Part shown: one piece after another, positions 54,749 through 63,006 of the stretch
How the letters are laid out: the number at the start of each line of letters is the position of its first letter
Position numbering within the stretch: the stretch's first letter is position 1
The notes under the pieces: generated by a model
Seen by the model: only the letters and a program-made list of their open reading frames with translations
The model's database searches: none
What the model was told of the DNA's origin: nothing
Program-made: the position numbers and the translations under genes
Source: Ohtaekwangia sp.
Lineage (GTDB): Bacteria > Bacteroidota > Bacteroidia > Cytophagales > Cyclobacteriaceae
Direction of reading: 5' to 3'
Length of the DNA: 64,000 bases
NCBI GenBank assembly: GCA_021155195.1
Contig: JAJNPV010000049.1
Location: 186,001 to 250,000, forward strand

Positions 54749-56401
54749 TTACTTCACTTGTTTCTCAAGAAGCGGATCAATAATACCGGTCATTTGCCAG
54801 TGTCCTAATGAAATGGGAATGCTTCCCATCGCATTTAATTGATCGAAAAATTCACGCACCTGAAAGGTCTCATTTTTAGTTTCTTTCATTTTTCCAAAAT
54901 CGGCAAGCGCATTTTCAAGCAGGTATTTGCCTGTAATGTAACTCGATCCATAGCCCGGCTGGCGCATGTAGAGATGTTGTTCAAACTTAAGTAATTCCTT
55001 TTCTGTTTTCATCCAACCGCGAGGTGTGTATTCGGAATGAATTCCACCCGCTTCTTCCATCGTCATTTCATTGGCGTGTGCATACAACGATCCAAGTCCC
55101 CTGGCAGCGCGCTGCGCAATCATAATGTAAACTATTTCCCTTACGTGTGGATCATCGTCATACAAACCGGCTTGCATAAACATTTCCTCTACCGCTGTGG
55201 CAGTACCTTCATTACGCGAATCAAAAATATTATAGAGAAGTGGCGCTCTTCTTATTTCACTTTCGTGAGGTTCCTTATCCATTTGAGCCAGTTCAAACCA
55301 ATGATAAAAGTGAGAATATAACGGTCGGGCATCATAATGCTCAGTGATCAGGAAAAAATTGCGCTTCTCTTTCGGTACATAAGCTCCCAAATGTTCGCGC
55401 AAAGCGGGCTCGAAATAATCTTTTACTGTAACAATTTCCTGTTTCTCCAAAAAAGATAATAAACTTTTGGCCGAACGTTCTGCCAAGGCATTGTATTCTT
55501 CGGGTGTGCCGGCATCTGTTAATTGAGGTACATTTCGATTGCGATGTTCTTCTAACTTCAATGAAGCCCAGGCTCGCGTGAGTTCGCGTTTTAATAGCAT
55601 TACTTCATCATCCCACGTAAGTGGAACAAGATGAACATGTTGCTGACACCAAGTGTAGTTTTCTTTTCCAATACCTGAAGGACCCGTTTTAGTTTTACCT
55701 TCTTCTTTTAACCAGGATACGAAATCATTTGTAGAAGCAATGGCAGACTCAATAGAAGTTGATAAGTCTTCATCTTCCTTCACCCCTGCCAGAGCCAGCA
55801 TCTGTTTAAGATCATTGCTTTGCTCTTCCATTGGGCGAATACCGGCAATCCAGAGTTCCTTCGCATTGCCTGTTAAATTCAGTTTAGCCTGTTCGTTTAA
55901 AGCAGGAATAATTTTTAGACCACCGAGCAACTTGGTTTTATCTTCAGCGCCAAGCGGAAAAGTAAATTTCCAGACATCGGTAATACCATGATGCGTGGGC
56001 CCTTCATGTGCCGGCACATCACTGCGTTCCGTATAAATCGACTTATAAAAAGCGGGATCGCGAACCCAGGGCTTAAGAATACGATGATTGAAATCAAATC
56101 CATTCATTTCGGCCCACACAATGCGCCAATCTACTTGCTGATCAATTGGCCACGCGCTATAATCAATCGCGAGTAATCGCTTTTGAAGTTTTTTGAATTC
56201 AGGCAATCGCTTTTCAAAAGTAGCCACGGTATAATCAGGGGCTCCATCGCGCAAAGGAGGTGTTTCAAAGGTCCTCCATTCTTTAAATAGGGTAATCAGA
56301 TCTTGATACGATGAGCGGGTGGCTAGTACCGACTTATCTTCAGGTTGACAGCTAATTAATAGTAAGAAAAAGAAAGGAGCAGCAAGAGCAATGCGTTTCA
56401 T
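54749..56401 (-). CDS. DUF885-like lipoprotein, degenerate zinc motif
   Basis: A 550-residue predicted lipoprotein (signal ending LLLISC, lipid Cys at 18). The C-terminal layout follows DUF885 (predicted metallopeptidase-like, helical): EGTATAVEEMFMQAGL (398-413) corresponds to the EGW helix, and the C-terminal RQPGYGSSYITGK to the substrate loop. The zinc motif HExxPGHH expected ahead of it reads TEHYDARPLYSH (353-364), so the usual His-Glu pair is not evident. It may be a non-canonical or inactive member. Cotranscription with the ThuA gene 51 bp upstream is possible. Confidence 0.75.
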   Translation of the reverse strand: MKRIALAAPFFFLLLISCQPEDKSVLATRSSYQDLITLFKEWRTFETPPLRDGAPDYTVATFEKRLPEFKKLQKRLLAIDYSAWPIDQQVDWRIVWAEMNGFDFNHRILKPWVRDPAFYKSIYTERSDVPAHEGPTHHGITDVWKFTFPLGAEDKTKLLGGLKIIPALNEQAKLNLTGNAKELWIAGIRPMEEQSNDLKQMLALAGVKEDEDLSTSIESAIASTNDFVSWLKEEGKTKTGPSGIGKENYTWCQQHVHLVPLTWDDEVMLLKRELTRAWASLKLEEHRNRNVPQLTDAGTPEEYNALAERSAKSLLSFLEKQEIVTVKDYFEPALREHLGAYVPKEKRNFFLITEHYDARPLYSHFYHWFELAQMDKEPHESEIRRAPLLYNIFDSRNEGTATAVEEMFMQAGLYDDDPHVREIVYIMIAQRAARGLGSLYAHANEMTMEEAGGIHSEYTPRGWMKTEKELLKFEQHLYMRQPGYGSSYITGKYLLENALADFGKMKETKNETFQVREFFDQLNAMGSIPISLGHWQMTGIIDPLLEKQVK

Positions 56402-56451
56402 AGAATATTAATTGAATTAAGGAAACTGTACTAACAAATAAAGGAATAAAT

Positions 56452-57252
56452 TCACTTCCGCCCCAGCCAAAGCAAACTCTGAATGATCAATTGGTTTTGG
56501 ACTGTGCTACTAAAGGTAGACGACAATTGTTTATTCGTTTTGTTTTCATAGTCGATATCATTGTGCCCCATGTTGAAATAAATCATTCGATACTTTTTGT
56601 TCGTCCACACAACAGGGTAATAGCCACTGTGCCAGATCTCATGCGGTTTGGGGCCTGTACCTAATGGAAAACTGGTTGAATCAATAGAAACCAAAATTTG
56701 AAAATCAGGATTGGTACGCAAATCATGTTGCCAGCGATACCATTCGCTTGGCGCAGATGTAAAGGTGGCTGGTATTTTTTTGTTCGCTGGATGTTTCCTC
56801 GTTTCAACACGTAACACAGCTGAGGTTGGCCGCCATGTATTGCTCATGTATTGCCCAACACCCAAAAACTCTTCATGATACCAATCCCAATTCTGCGGAA
56901 AATCGGAAGGGGTTAAAGCAAATGCAGCAAAGTGAAAGCCCAACCAGGCACCACCTTTCTTCATATAGTTTTCAAAGGCTATTCGTTGTTCGGGCGATTC
57001 AGGTCGGGTGTCCAGGAATATCACTACCTGATAGTCAGTCAAAAATCGTTCATTCAGATTGCTCCAATTGCTGGTAGTGTCATATTGAAAGTTATTCTTG
57101 CGAGCCACTTCCGAAAACCACGGATTCGCTTCATTCACAAAACTAATATGTGCCTGATCGTTGTGCGCGGTAAAAAAAGCAATTGCTTTAAATTTTGGAT
57201 TTGATTGACCAAATGATGTTACTGCTAAAAGTAGGAGTGGCAATCCAAGCAT
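56452..57252 (-). CDS. ThuA-domain protein, secreted
   Basis: Start at ATG 57252 gives 266 residues with a signal peptide (MLGLPLLLLAVTSFGQS). A start at 57300 would overlap the lipoprotein gene upstream by 22 bp, so the later start is preferred. The ThuA glutamine-amidotransferase-like fold shows AIAFFTAHNDQAHISFVNE, QVVIFLDTRPESPEQ, GGAWLGFHFAAF and RMIYFNMGHNDIDYE. ThuA proteins are linked to sugar metabolism; catalytic function is not established. Its neighbours are also exported hydrolase-like proteins. Confidence 0.87.
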   Translation of the reverse strand: MLGLPLLLLAVTSFGQSNPKFKAIAFFTAHNDQAHISFVNEANPWFSEVARKNNFQYDTTSNWSNLNERFLTDYQVVIFLDTRPESPEQRIAFENYMKKGGAWLGFHFAAFALTPSDFPQNWDWYHEEFLGVGQYMSNTWRPTSAVLRVETRKHPANKKIPATFTSAPSEWYRWQHDLRTNPDFQILVSIDSTSFPLGTGPKPHEIWHSGYYPVVWTNKKYRMIYFNMGHNDIDYENKTNKQLSSTFSSTVQNQLIIQSLLWLGRK

Positions 57253-57278
57253 TGCATGGAGATTACAAAAAGGTACAC

Positions 57279-57632
57279 CTATTTTTCGAGTACTTCCCAT
57301 TTCACATTGTTCAGAATTCTTTTTTCACCAACTACGCCTTGTGAGTACTCACCTTTTTCGTTTTTAAGATCACCCTCACTCATGGTCTCACGTTGTAATA
57401 CTCCTGTTATTTTAATTCTCCTGCCAACAACATCCGTTTCCCACGAATCCATTCCTTCGATGTAATAAACGGTACCATCAACCGCTATCAACACCGCACT
57501 ACCCTTTCCATTTTGTGCAACCCCTGATCTTGTTATCATTTCTGTTTCCATAGTTTCCCTTATTGAATCCTTATTTTGCCAACAAGCAGCAAGAATCACA
57601 AAACAACTCAAAAGAATCCAGCTACATTTCAT
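57279..57632 (-). CDS. Small lipoprotein, unknown function
   Basis: A 117-residue predicted lipoprotein (MKCSWILLSCFVILAACW, lipid Cys at 17). The mature part appears as a small beta-barrel-like domain (VLIAVDGTVYYIEGMDSWE, GRRIKITGVLQR), reminiscent of an OB-fold. It sits 26 bp upstream of the chosen ThuA start, on the same strand. No family recognised. Confidence 0.7.
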   Translation of the reverse strand: MKCSWILLSCFVILAACWQNKDSIRETMETEMITRSGVAQNGKGSAVLIAVDGTVYYIEGMDSWETDVVGRRIKITGVLQRETMSEGDLKNEKGEYSQGVVGEKRILNNVKWEVLEK

Positions 57633-57744
57633 TTTTACTTTTTAAGTAATGTACTCCAATTTAAGAATTCATTTTAAGATACCGTAAAGCGCGGTAACAT
57701 AATAATCTTTAAATACTATAGCTTTAGACTTACTTCAAATACTT

Positions 57745-58641
57745 ATGAAATACGCTATTACGGCTTTCCTGTTTTTTCAATCTATTATTGTATTGGCTCA
57801 GTCTGTAACGCAAGAAGATCGAACAAAGGCCAATGAGTATTTCGTGGCAGCCGATTGGCCAAATGTAGTCATCACGTATCAATCTATTGCCAAACGTGAA
57901 CCTCAAAATGCAAATGCCTGGATGCGCACGGGTATTGGATTGTTGAATCAGCACAAAACGCAGGCCGCCATCAAACAATTGGAAGAAGCTACCTCGATAG
58001 GACCTAATCCGATGTCCTTCTTCTATCTGGCTACAGCCTATGCGCAAGCAGATCAAACTGATAAATGTGTGACCGCGCTTGACAATGCTCTGAAGAGTGG
58101 ATTTAGTGCACTTTCACTTTTTGAAAATGATCCTAATCTTGCCAAAATAAAATCAACACCTGCTATCGAAGAAATGCATCAACGTTTGTTGAAAGGTGTA
58201 TATCCATGCCGTTATTCTGAGCAAGCCCGGCAATTTGATTTTTGGATTGGAGAATGGGATGTAAAATCAACTACCGGTCAACAGGCCGGCAGCAGCAGCA
58301 TTCAGCTGATGTTGGGTGAGTGTGTGATTTATGAAAATTGGACTTCAGCTCCTCCACAGAATTATTCCGGAAAAAGTTTCAATCTCTATAATACAGCAAC
58401 CGGCAAATGGATGCAGACCTGGGTTGATGATAAAGGTTCTATGATTGAGTTTATTGATGGAGAATACAAAGACAACAAATTGGTGTTCGTAACAAAACCT
58501 GATGCAAAAAATCAAATTACACGACTTACCTTCTTCAACATGGAGCCAAATCTGGTTCGTCAATTATTTGAAGTTACTTCTGATAATGGCAAATCGTGGA
58601 CAACAACCACCGATCTTTATTATCACCGAATCTCAAAGTAG
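57745..58641 (+). CDS. TPR plus DUF1579-like secreted protein
   Basis: A 298-residue protein with signal peptide (MKYAITAFLFFQSIIVLAQ). Residues ~25-150 hold about three tetratricopeptide-like repeats (WMRTGIGLLNQHKTQAAIKQLEEA; FFYLATAYAQADQTDKCVTALDNAL shown in part). Residues ~160-298 have the DUF1579-like fold start FDFWIGEWDVKST and GKWMQTWVDDKGSMIEF. Possibly lipocalin-like in its C-terminal part. Function unknown; it precedes the fourth FtsX permease by 130 bp. Confidence 0.8.
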   Translation: MKYAITAFLFFQSIIVLAQSVTQEDRTKANEYFVAADWPNVVITYQSIAKREPQNANAWMRTGIGLLNQHKTQAAIKQLEEATSIGPNPMSFFYLATAYAQADQTDKCVTALDNALKSGFSALSLFENDPNLAKIKSTPAIEEMHQRLLKGVYPCRYSEQARQFDFWIGEWDVKSTTGQQAGSSSIQLMLGECVIYENWTSAPPQNYSGKSFNLYNTATGKWMQTWVDDKGSMIEFIDGEYKDNKLVFVTKPDAKNQITRLTFFNMEPNLVRQLFEVTSDNGKSWTTTTDLYYHRISK

Positions 58642-58771
58642 TGTTCGGTTTTCAAACAAATCGAACAAACATTTTAAGTTTATTATGTCGGAGTTTAATG
58701 CAACGTAAATTATTTTGCATTGTCTTTGTAACTGAGTTAGAGATTTAAATGTCTAATCAATAAAAGTCATC

Positions 58772-61228
58772 ATGATCTATAATTACCTAAAAGTTGCTTT
58801 TCGCTCCATCTTTCGTAACAAGCTTACAGCTTTCATTAACATAGCAGGTCTCGCATTGGCGATGATGTGCTGCATTCTTATTTACTTATTTGTGGCTGAT
58901 GAGTTAAGTTATGACCGCTATCACTCAAAAGCAGATCGCACGTATCGGGTTACGCGCAACTTCCTTAACAGAGATGGAGTTGCCAATCTTCATCTTAGCA
59001 ATGTGGCTCCTCCTATTGGCCCACTCATCAAAAATGATTTTGGCGAAGTAGAAGCAATGGCACGAACCATCAATTTTGGGTTGGTCATTGGACGAGAGGA
59101 AAACGGAGAGCTGATTAAAAATTTTTCCGAGGATCATCTTTTTCTGGCAGAACCAGACATTTTTAAAATCTTTGATATTGAAGTTATAGCTGGAGATAAA
59201 GCTACAGCGCTTACACGCCCTTTTACCATTATGCTTTCGGAGAAAGCGGCTCGCAAGTTTTTCGACAACGAAAATCCAATCGGCAAACAACTTCGTGCAA
59301 ACAATCAATTTGATGTAGAAGTAACAGGTGTCTATAAAGATTTTCCTTCGCAATCGCACTGGCATCCTGAATACTTAGTCTCCTTTAGCACGCTTGAAAA
59401 TGATAATATCTATGGAAGGAAGGGATTGGAAACCAATTGGGGCAATAATGCCTTTGGTACTTATTTATTGTTGGAAGAAGGAGCCGATCCCGCCAAGGTG
59501 GAAGCTGGCTTACCGGATTTTATGGAACGCCATTATGCAAACTTTGCTAAAGCAAATTTTGGTGCTCCAGATGATTTTAAAGCATCGCGAGCCACTACTC
59601 TATTCCTGCAAAAACTAAGTGACATTCATTTGTATTCACATTTAGATGATGAGTTGGAAGTAAATGGCAACATCAACAATGTTCGCATGATGGGAGTAAT
59701 CGGTTTATTCATTATTCTAATAGCGTGTTTTAATTTTATCAATCTTTCAACTGCCCGTGCAACTAAACGAGCTAAGGAAGTCGGGTTACGGAAAGTGGTG
59801 GGTGCATTTAAGAATCAGCTAATCACGCAATACTTAAGTGAATCTGTTTTGATTTCCTTCCTTGCTTTGATATTGGGCTGTACGTTTGCGTTCGGTACCC
59901 TTACATGGCTCAATGTATTCACAGGAAAATCGTTGAGTATAAATCCTACCGACAACTTGATGTTGTTTGGTGGCTTGTTTGGATTTGCATTGTTAGTAGG
60001 ATTGCTCGCAGGTCTTTATCCGGCCTTTGTTATCTCCAGCTTTAAGCCGGCCTTAGTTTTAAAAGGTCAGCAGGGTAGCATAAAAGGAAAAGGCATGGTA
60101 AGAAAGACTTTGGTAGTTGCACAATTCTCAATTTCAATTGTTTTGCTTATCGCGACTGCCATCACCTTTCAGCAATTGGGCTATCTAAATACACGCGATC
60201 TGGGCTATACAAAAGATCAGGTAGTAACCTTACCTTTTTATCGCGAACTGAACGACAACTATGATGCTTTTTATAATGAACTCGTAAAATCATCTTCCGT
60301 GCAAAATGCTGCTCGTTCTTCCCGCATTCCTACGGGAAGATTGCTGGATAGTCAGGGACCACCGCTGGTAACAATTGGAGATAGCCTTGTTAATTCGACC
60401 ATCACCACAAAAATGGTTATGATTGAACCCGAATTTTTTAAAACCTATGGAATTGAAATGACCGCTGGCCGCGATTTTTCCAAAGCTATTCCTACCGATG
60501 ACTCATTGGCGTTCATCGTTAACGAAACTGCAGCCAGGATGTACGGTTGGAAAAATATAGGCGATGGCCTCGACAAAGATTTTAGTTATGGCGGCACAAA
60601 AGGTAAATTGATTGGTGTGGTGAAAGATTTTCATTTTGAATCGCTTCATCAACCCATCATTCCACTCGTATTTTTTTGCAATGGATTAAACCACAACGAT
60701 TTGTCCGTGCAGCTTTCTGGCAATCAGGTAACACAAGGCATTGAACATATTGAAAAGGTATGGAAAGAGTTTTTACCCAAGCGACCTTTCAGTTATCAGT
60801 TTCTAAGTGAGGACTATCGCAGACTATATGAGGAAGAACAAAAACAAAGTCAGTTGTTTACAGTGTTCTCAGGATTAGCCATCTTCATTGCATGCTTAGG
60901 GTTATTTGGATTAGCAACGTTCAATACCTTACAACGAGTAAAAGAAATTGGAATTCGCAAAGTACTAGGCGCATCGGTGCCCAGCATCTTAGGGTTACTC
61001 AGCAAGGAGATCGTGATCTTAATTGTTTTAGCCAACCTGATTGCCTGGCCATTGGCCTGGTATTTTATGAATCAGTGGCTGGATTCGTTTGCCTATCATG
61101 TGGATATGAATGTTGGCATCTATATTCTGGCTGCCATTGGTGCTGTAGTTCTGGCGTTGGTCACGGTAAGTACACAAACCATCAAAGCTGCGTTAACCAA
61201 TCCATCCAACACCTTGCGGTATGAATAA
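58772..61228 (+). CDS. MacB/FtsX-type ABC permease, solitary
   Basis: An 818-residue member of the same permease group as the three at 17.7-25.1 kb, with eight hydrophobic segments, loops KRAKEVGLRKVVGA and VKEIGIRKVLGAS, and the C-terminal ending TNPSNTLRYE. It is about 33 kb away from the tandem set and has no adjacent ATPase, kinase or regulator. The stop codon abuts the convergent DedA stop with no gap. Confidence 0.9.
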   Translation: MIYNYLKVAFRSIFRNKLTAFINIAGLALAMMCCILIYLFVADELSYDRYHSKADRTYRVTRNFLNRDGVANLHLSNVAPPIGPLIKNDFGEVEAMARTINFGLVIGREENGELIKNFSEDHLFLAEPDIFKIFDIEVIAGDKATALTRPFTIMLSEKAARKFFDNENPIGKQLRANNQFDVEVTGVYKDFPSQSHWHPEYLVSFSTLENDNIYGRKGLETNWGNNAFGTYLLLEEGADPAKVEAGLPDFMERHYANFAKANFGAPDDFKASRATTLFLQKLSDIHLYSHLDDELEVNGNINNVRMMGVIGLFIILIACFNFINLSTARATKRAKEVGLRKVVGAFKNQLITQYLSESVLISFLALILGCTFAFGTLTWLNVFTGKSLSINPTDNLMLFGGLFGFALLVGLLAGLYPAFVISSFKPALVLKGQQGSIKGKGMVRKTLVVAQFSISIVLLIATAITFQQLGYLNTRDLGYTKDQVVTLPFYRELNDNYDAFYNELVKSSSVQNAARSSRIPTGRLLDSQGPPLVTIGDSLVNSTITTKMVMIEPEFFKTYGIEMTAGRDFSKAIPTDDSLAFIVNETAARMYGWKNIGDGLDKDFSYGGTKGKLIGVVKDFHFESLHQPIIPLVFFCNGLNHNDLSVQLSGNQVTQGIEHIEKVWKEFLPKRPFSYQFLSEDYRRLYEEEQKQSQLFTVFSGLAIFIACLGLFGLATFNTLQRVKEIGIRKVLGASVPSILGLLSKEIVILIVLANLIAWPLAWYFMNQWLDSFAYHVDMNVGIYILAAIGAVVLALVTVSTQTIKAALTNPSNTLRYE

Positions 61229-61792
61229 TTAGTCAGCTTCCATCCGCTTCAAGGCGAGTGTGCGTATGACGTAACCAACGATCAAGCCAAACAACGCAAA
61301 GCCGAGGACAATAAAAAGAAAGTTGTCCTCAAATGCTTTTGCCTGAAGGTTAAGCAATCGGCCCACCCAATACCCCGCTGTGCTTACGAGCGTAGCCCAC
61401 ATAAGTCCCGTAAGGGTGCTATAGAAAAGGTAACGCGCAGGCGAAAGGCCGCTCATGCCCACAATTAATGGAATGATAATTCTGAATCCATAGAGAAACC
61501 GATAGCTAAAGAGTATTTGCAACTGGTGTTTGCGAAAGAACTTTGCTACAGGCTCTACCTTAACTTGAAGGCCAGGTCGTTTAGCAAGAAAGTATTTACC
61601 ATTGAGCCTACCTATCAGGAAGTAAATCCAATCGCTGATGAAAGAGCCTAAGAAAGCAACAAGAATGGTAATGGGAAAATCAAAGAGGCCCCGGTAGATA
61701 AGTGATGACGCTACAAGAATAGCGGTCTCGCCTTCAAAGAAGGTACCGACTAGCAAAGCCAGGTATCCATATTGATCTAAAAAATTCTCCAT
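61229..61792 (-). CDS. DedA-family membrane protein
   Basis: A 187-residue DedA/SNARE-associated-family protein with about four to five hydrophobic segments. Typical residues: GYLALLVGTFFEGETAILVA near the N-terminus, FLGSFISDWIYFLIGR, and YRFLYGFRIIIPLIVGMSGL with the conserved Arg and Pro. DedA proteins are undecaprenyl-phosphate or phospholipid flippases. Single-gene unit; the stop abuts the convergent permease stop. Confidence 0.9.
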   Translation of the reverse strand: MENFLDQYGYLALLVGTFFEGETAILVASSLIYRGLFDFPITILVAFLGSFISDWIYFLIGRLNGKYFLAKRPGLQVKVEPVAKFFRKHQLQILFSYRFLYGFRIIIPLIVGMSGLSPARYLFYSTLTGLMWATLVSTAGYWVGRLLNLQAKAFEDNFLFIVLGFALFGLIVGYVIRTLALKRMEAD

Positions 61793-62178
61793 CGGACTTT
61801 ACTTTACTAACAGTCGTTATAAAAAAACTCGTATAAAAATGAACCAAGAATTGGAATAATCGTTTTCTAATGCATTAATTTTGTACAAACTTTTTTTAAA
61901 TGCCTTTTATCTGACGATTTAAACACTACGACAGAAATTGAAAAACACAAACACCCCTTTTGAGCCTGCTGACAACTCTGTTAGCCTCGCCATCCCGGCA
62001 ACCATGCTCATCTGCAGCGATTGCTCACCCCGCTCGGGGTTCAGAAGCTTTCGAAGGCAAATCAGAATCTGATACCTTTCACAAAAACTATTGAATAGCG
62101 AGTCCGCAAGGCGGATTACGCTTGAAGTGCTTTTATAGCATTTCGGGTTCATTCAATCACTACTAAAGAATTACCACA
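61793..62178. other. 386-bp intergenic region with a palindrome-rich, GC-richer core
   Basis: The first ~130 bp are A/T-rich. From about 61950 to 62150 the sequence is more GC-rich and contains several short palindromes: ACCCCG-CT-CGGGGT (62027-62040), ATCAGA-A-TCTGAT (62061-62073) and a GTCCGC/GCGGAT stem (about 62102-62115). A 77-codon minus-strand frame crosses it but has no recognised protein character. It may be a structured leader of the arginine genes, a dispersed repeat or a decayed element. Confidence 0.5.
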
Positions 62179-62928
62179 TTGGAAGATAATATAATTGTCA
62201 GACCAGCTACGGCTGCTGACGCACATTATGCAGAGACAATCACCACCGAAATGGCAGAGTCTGCAAAAGCTCGCGGCACGGGCATCGCCCAGCGCTCGCC
62301 TGAGTATATCAAATTAAAAATTGAGGAAGGCAAATCGGTTATTGCAGTAACACGCGATGGCACCTGGGTTGGCTTCTGCTACATCGAAGCCTGGGAGCAC
62401 GAAAAATATGTTGCTAACAGCGGGCTTATTGTTTCACCACCTTTTCGCAAGTCAGGCGTTGCTACCGAAATCAAACGTAAAGTATTTGAGCTTTCGCGGA
62501 AGAAATACCCGAATGCTAAAATCTTTGGACTAACTACCGGCTTAGCGGTAATGAAAATCAACTCCGATTTAGGATACGAACCCGTTACCTACTCCGAGCT
62601 TACTACTGATGAAGAGTTTTGGAAAGGTTGCCGCAGTTGCGTGAACTTTGAAATTCTAACCGCCAAGCAACGTAAAAATTGTATGTGTACTGCTATGCTT
62701 TTTGATCCGGTTGAAGCGGAAGCCAAGCTTAAAGAAGCCGCTTTGAAAAAGGCAGTTGTTACTGCTGATGGCGAGCCTGAACACGAACGAAGGCAGTTTA
62801 AAGGAAACTTCAAGCTTTTTGAGCGCTGGGTGCGCTTTAAGCAATTTGTGCTGCTGAAAAGCTGGAAGAAGAAACAAATTGAAGAAGGCAAGAAGCCTTC
62901 GCTGATGAATTTTCTGTTCTTCTGGTAA
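62179..62928 (+). CDS. GNAT acetyltransferase, probable N-acetylglutamate synthase-type
   Basis: Start is TTG at 62179; the first in-frame ATG lies 24 codons later, inside the fold. The 249 residues open with VRPATAADAHYAETI and carry the GNAT acetyl-CoA loop VSPPFRKSGVATEIKR. The second half contains a Cys cluster (CRSCVNFEILTAKQRKNCMC) and a basic helical C-terminus. In several Bacteroidota such a gene precedes argG and other arg genes and is taken as the first step of arginine synthesis (acetylation of glutamate or a variant). The downstream argG gene 78 bp away supports this. Confidence 0.85.
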   Translation: MEDNIIVRPATAADAHYAETITTEMAESAKARGTGIAQRSPEYIKLKIEEGKSVIAVTRDGTWVGFCYIEAWEHEKYVANSGLIVSPPFRKSGVATEIKRKVFELSRKKYPNAKIFGLTTGLAVMKINSDLGYEPVTYSELTTDEEFWKGCRSCVNFEILTAKQRKNCMCTAMLFDPVEAEAKLKEAALKKAVVTADGEPEHERRQFKGNFKLFERWVRFKQFVLLKSWKKKQIEEGKKPSLMNFLFFW

Positions 62929-63006
62929 CGATTAAATTTAACATTCACATAAATAGGTTGCCCTCCCTATCATTTAGGTTTGAGGTCAAATGTTAATTAC
63001 TAAAGC

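Noticed and set aside
58925..59365. 146-codon frame opposite the fourth FtsX permease
   Set aside because: Lies wholly inside the conserved permease gene on the other strand; composition is that of a shadow frame.
61919..62152. 77-codon minus-strand frame in the intergenic region before the GNAT gene
   Set aside because: No recognisable domain, a start in low-complexity sequence and overlap with several palindromes; better explained as structured or repetitive non-coding DNA.
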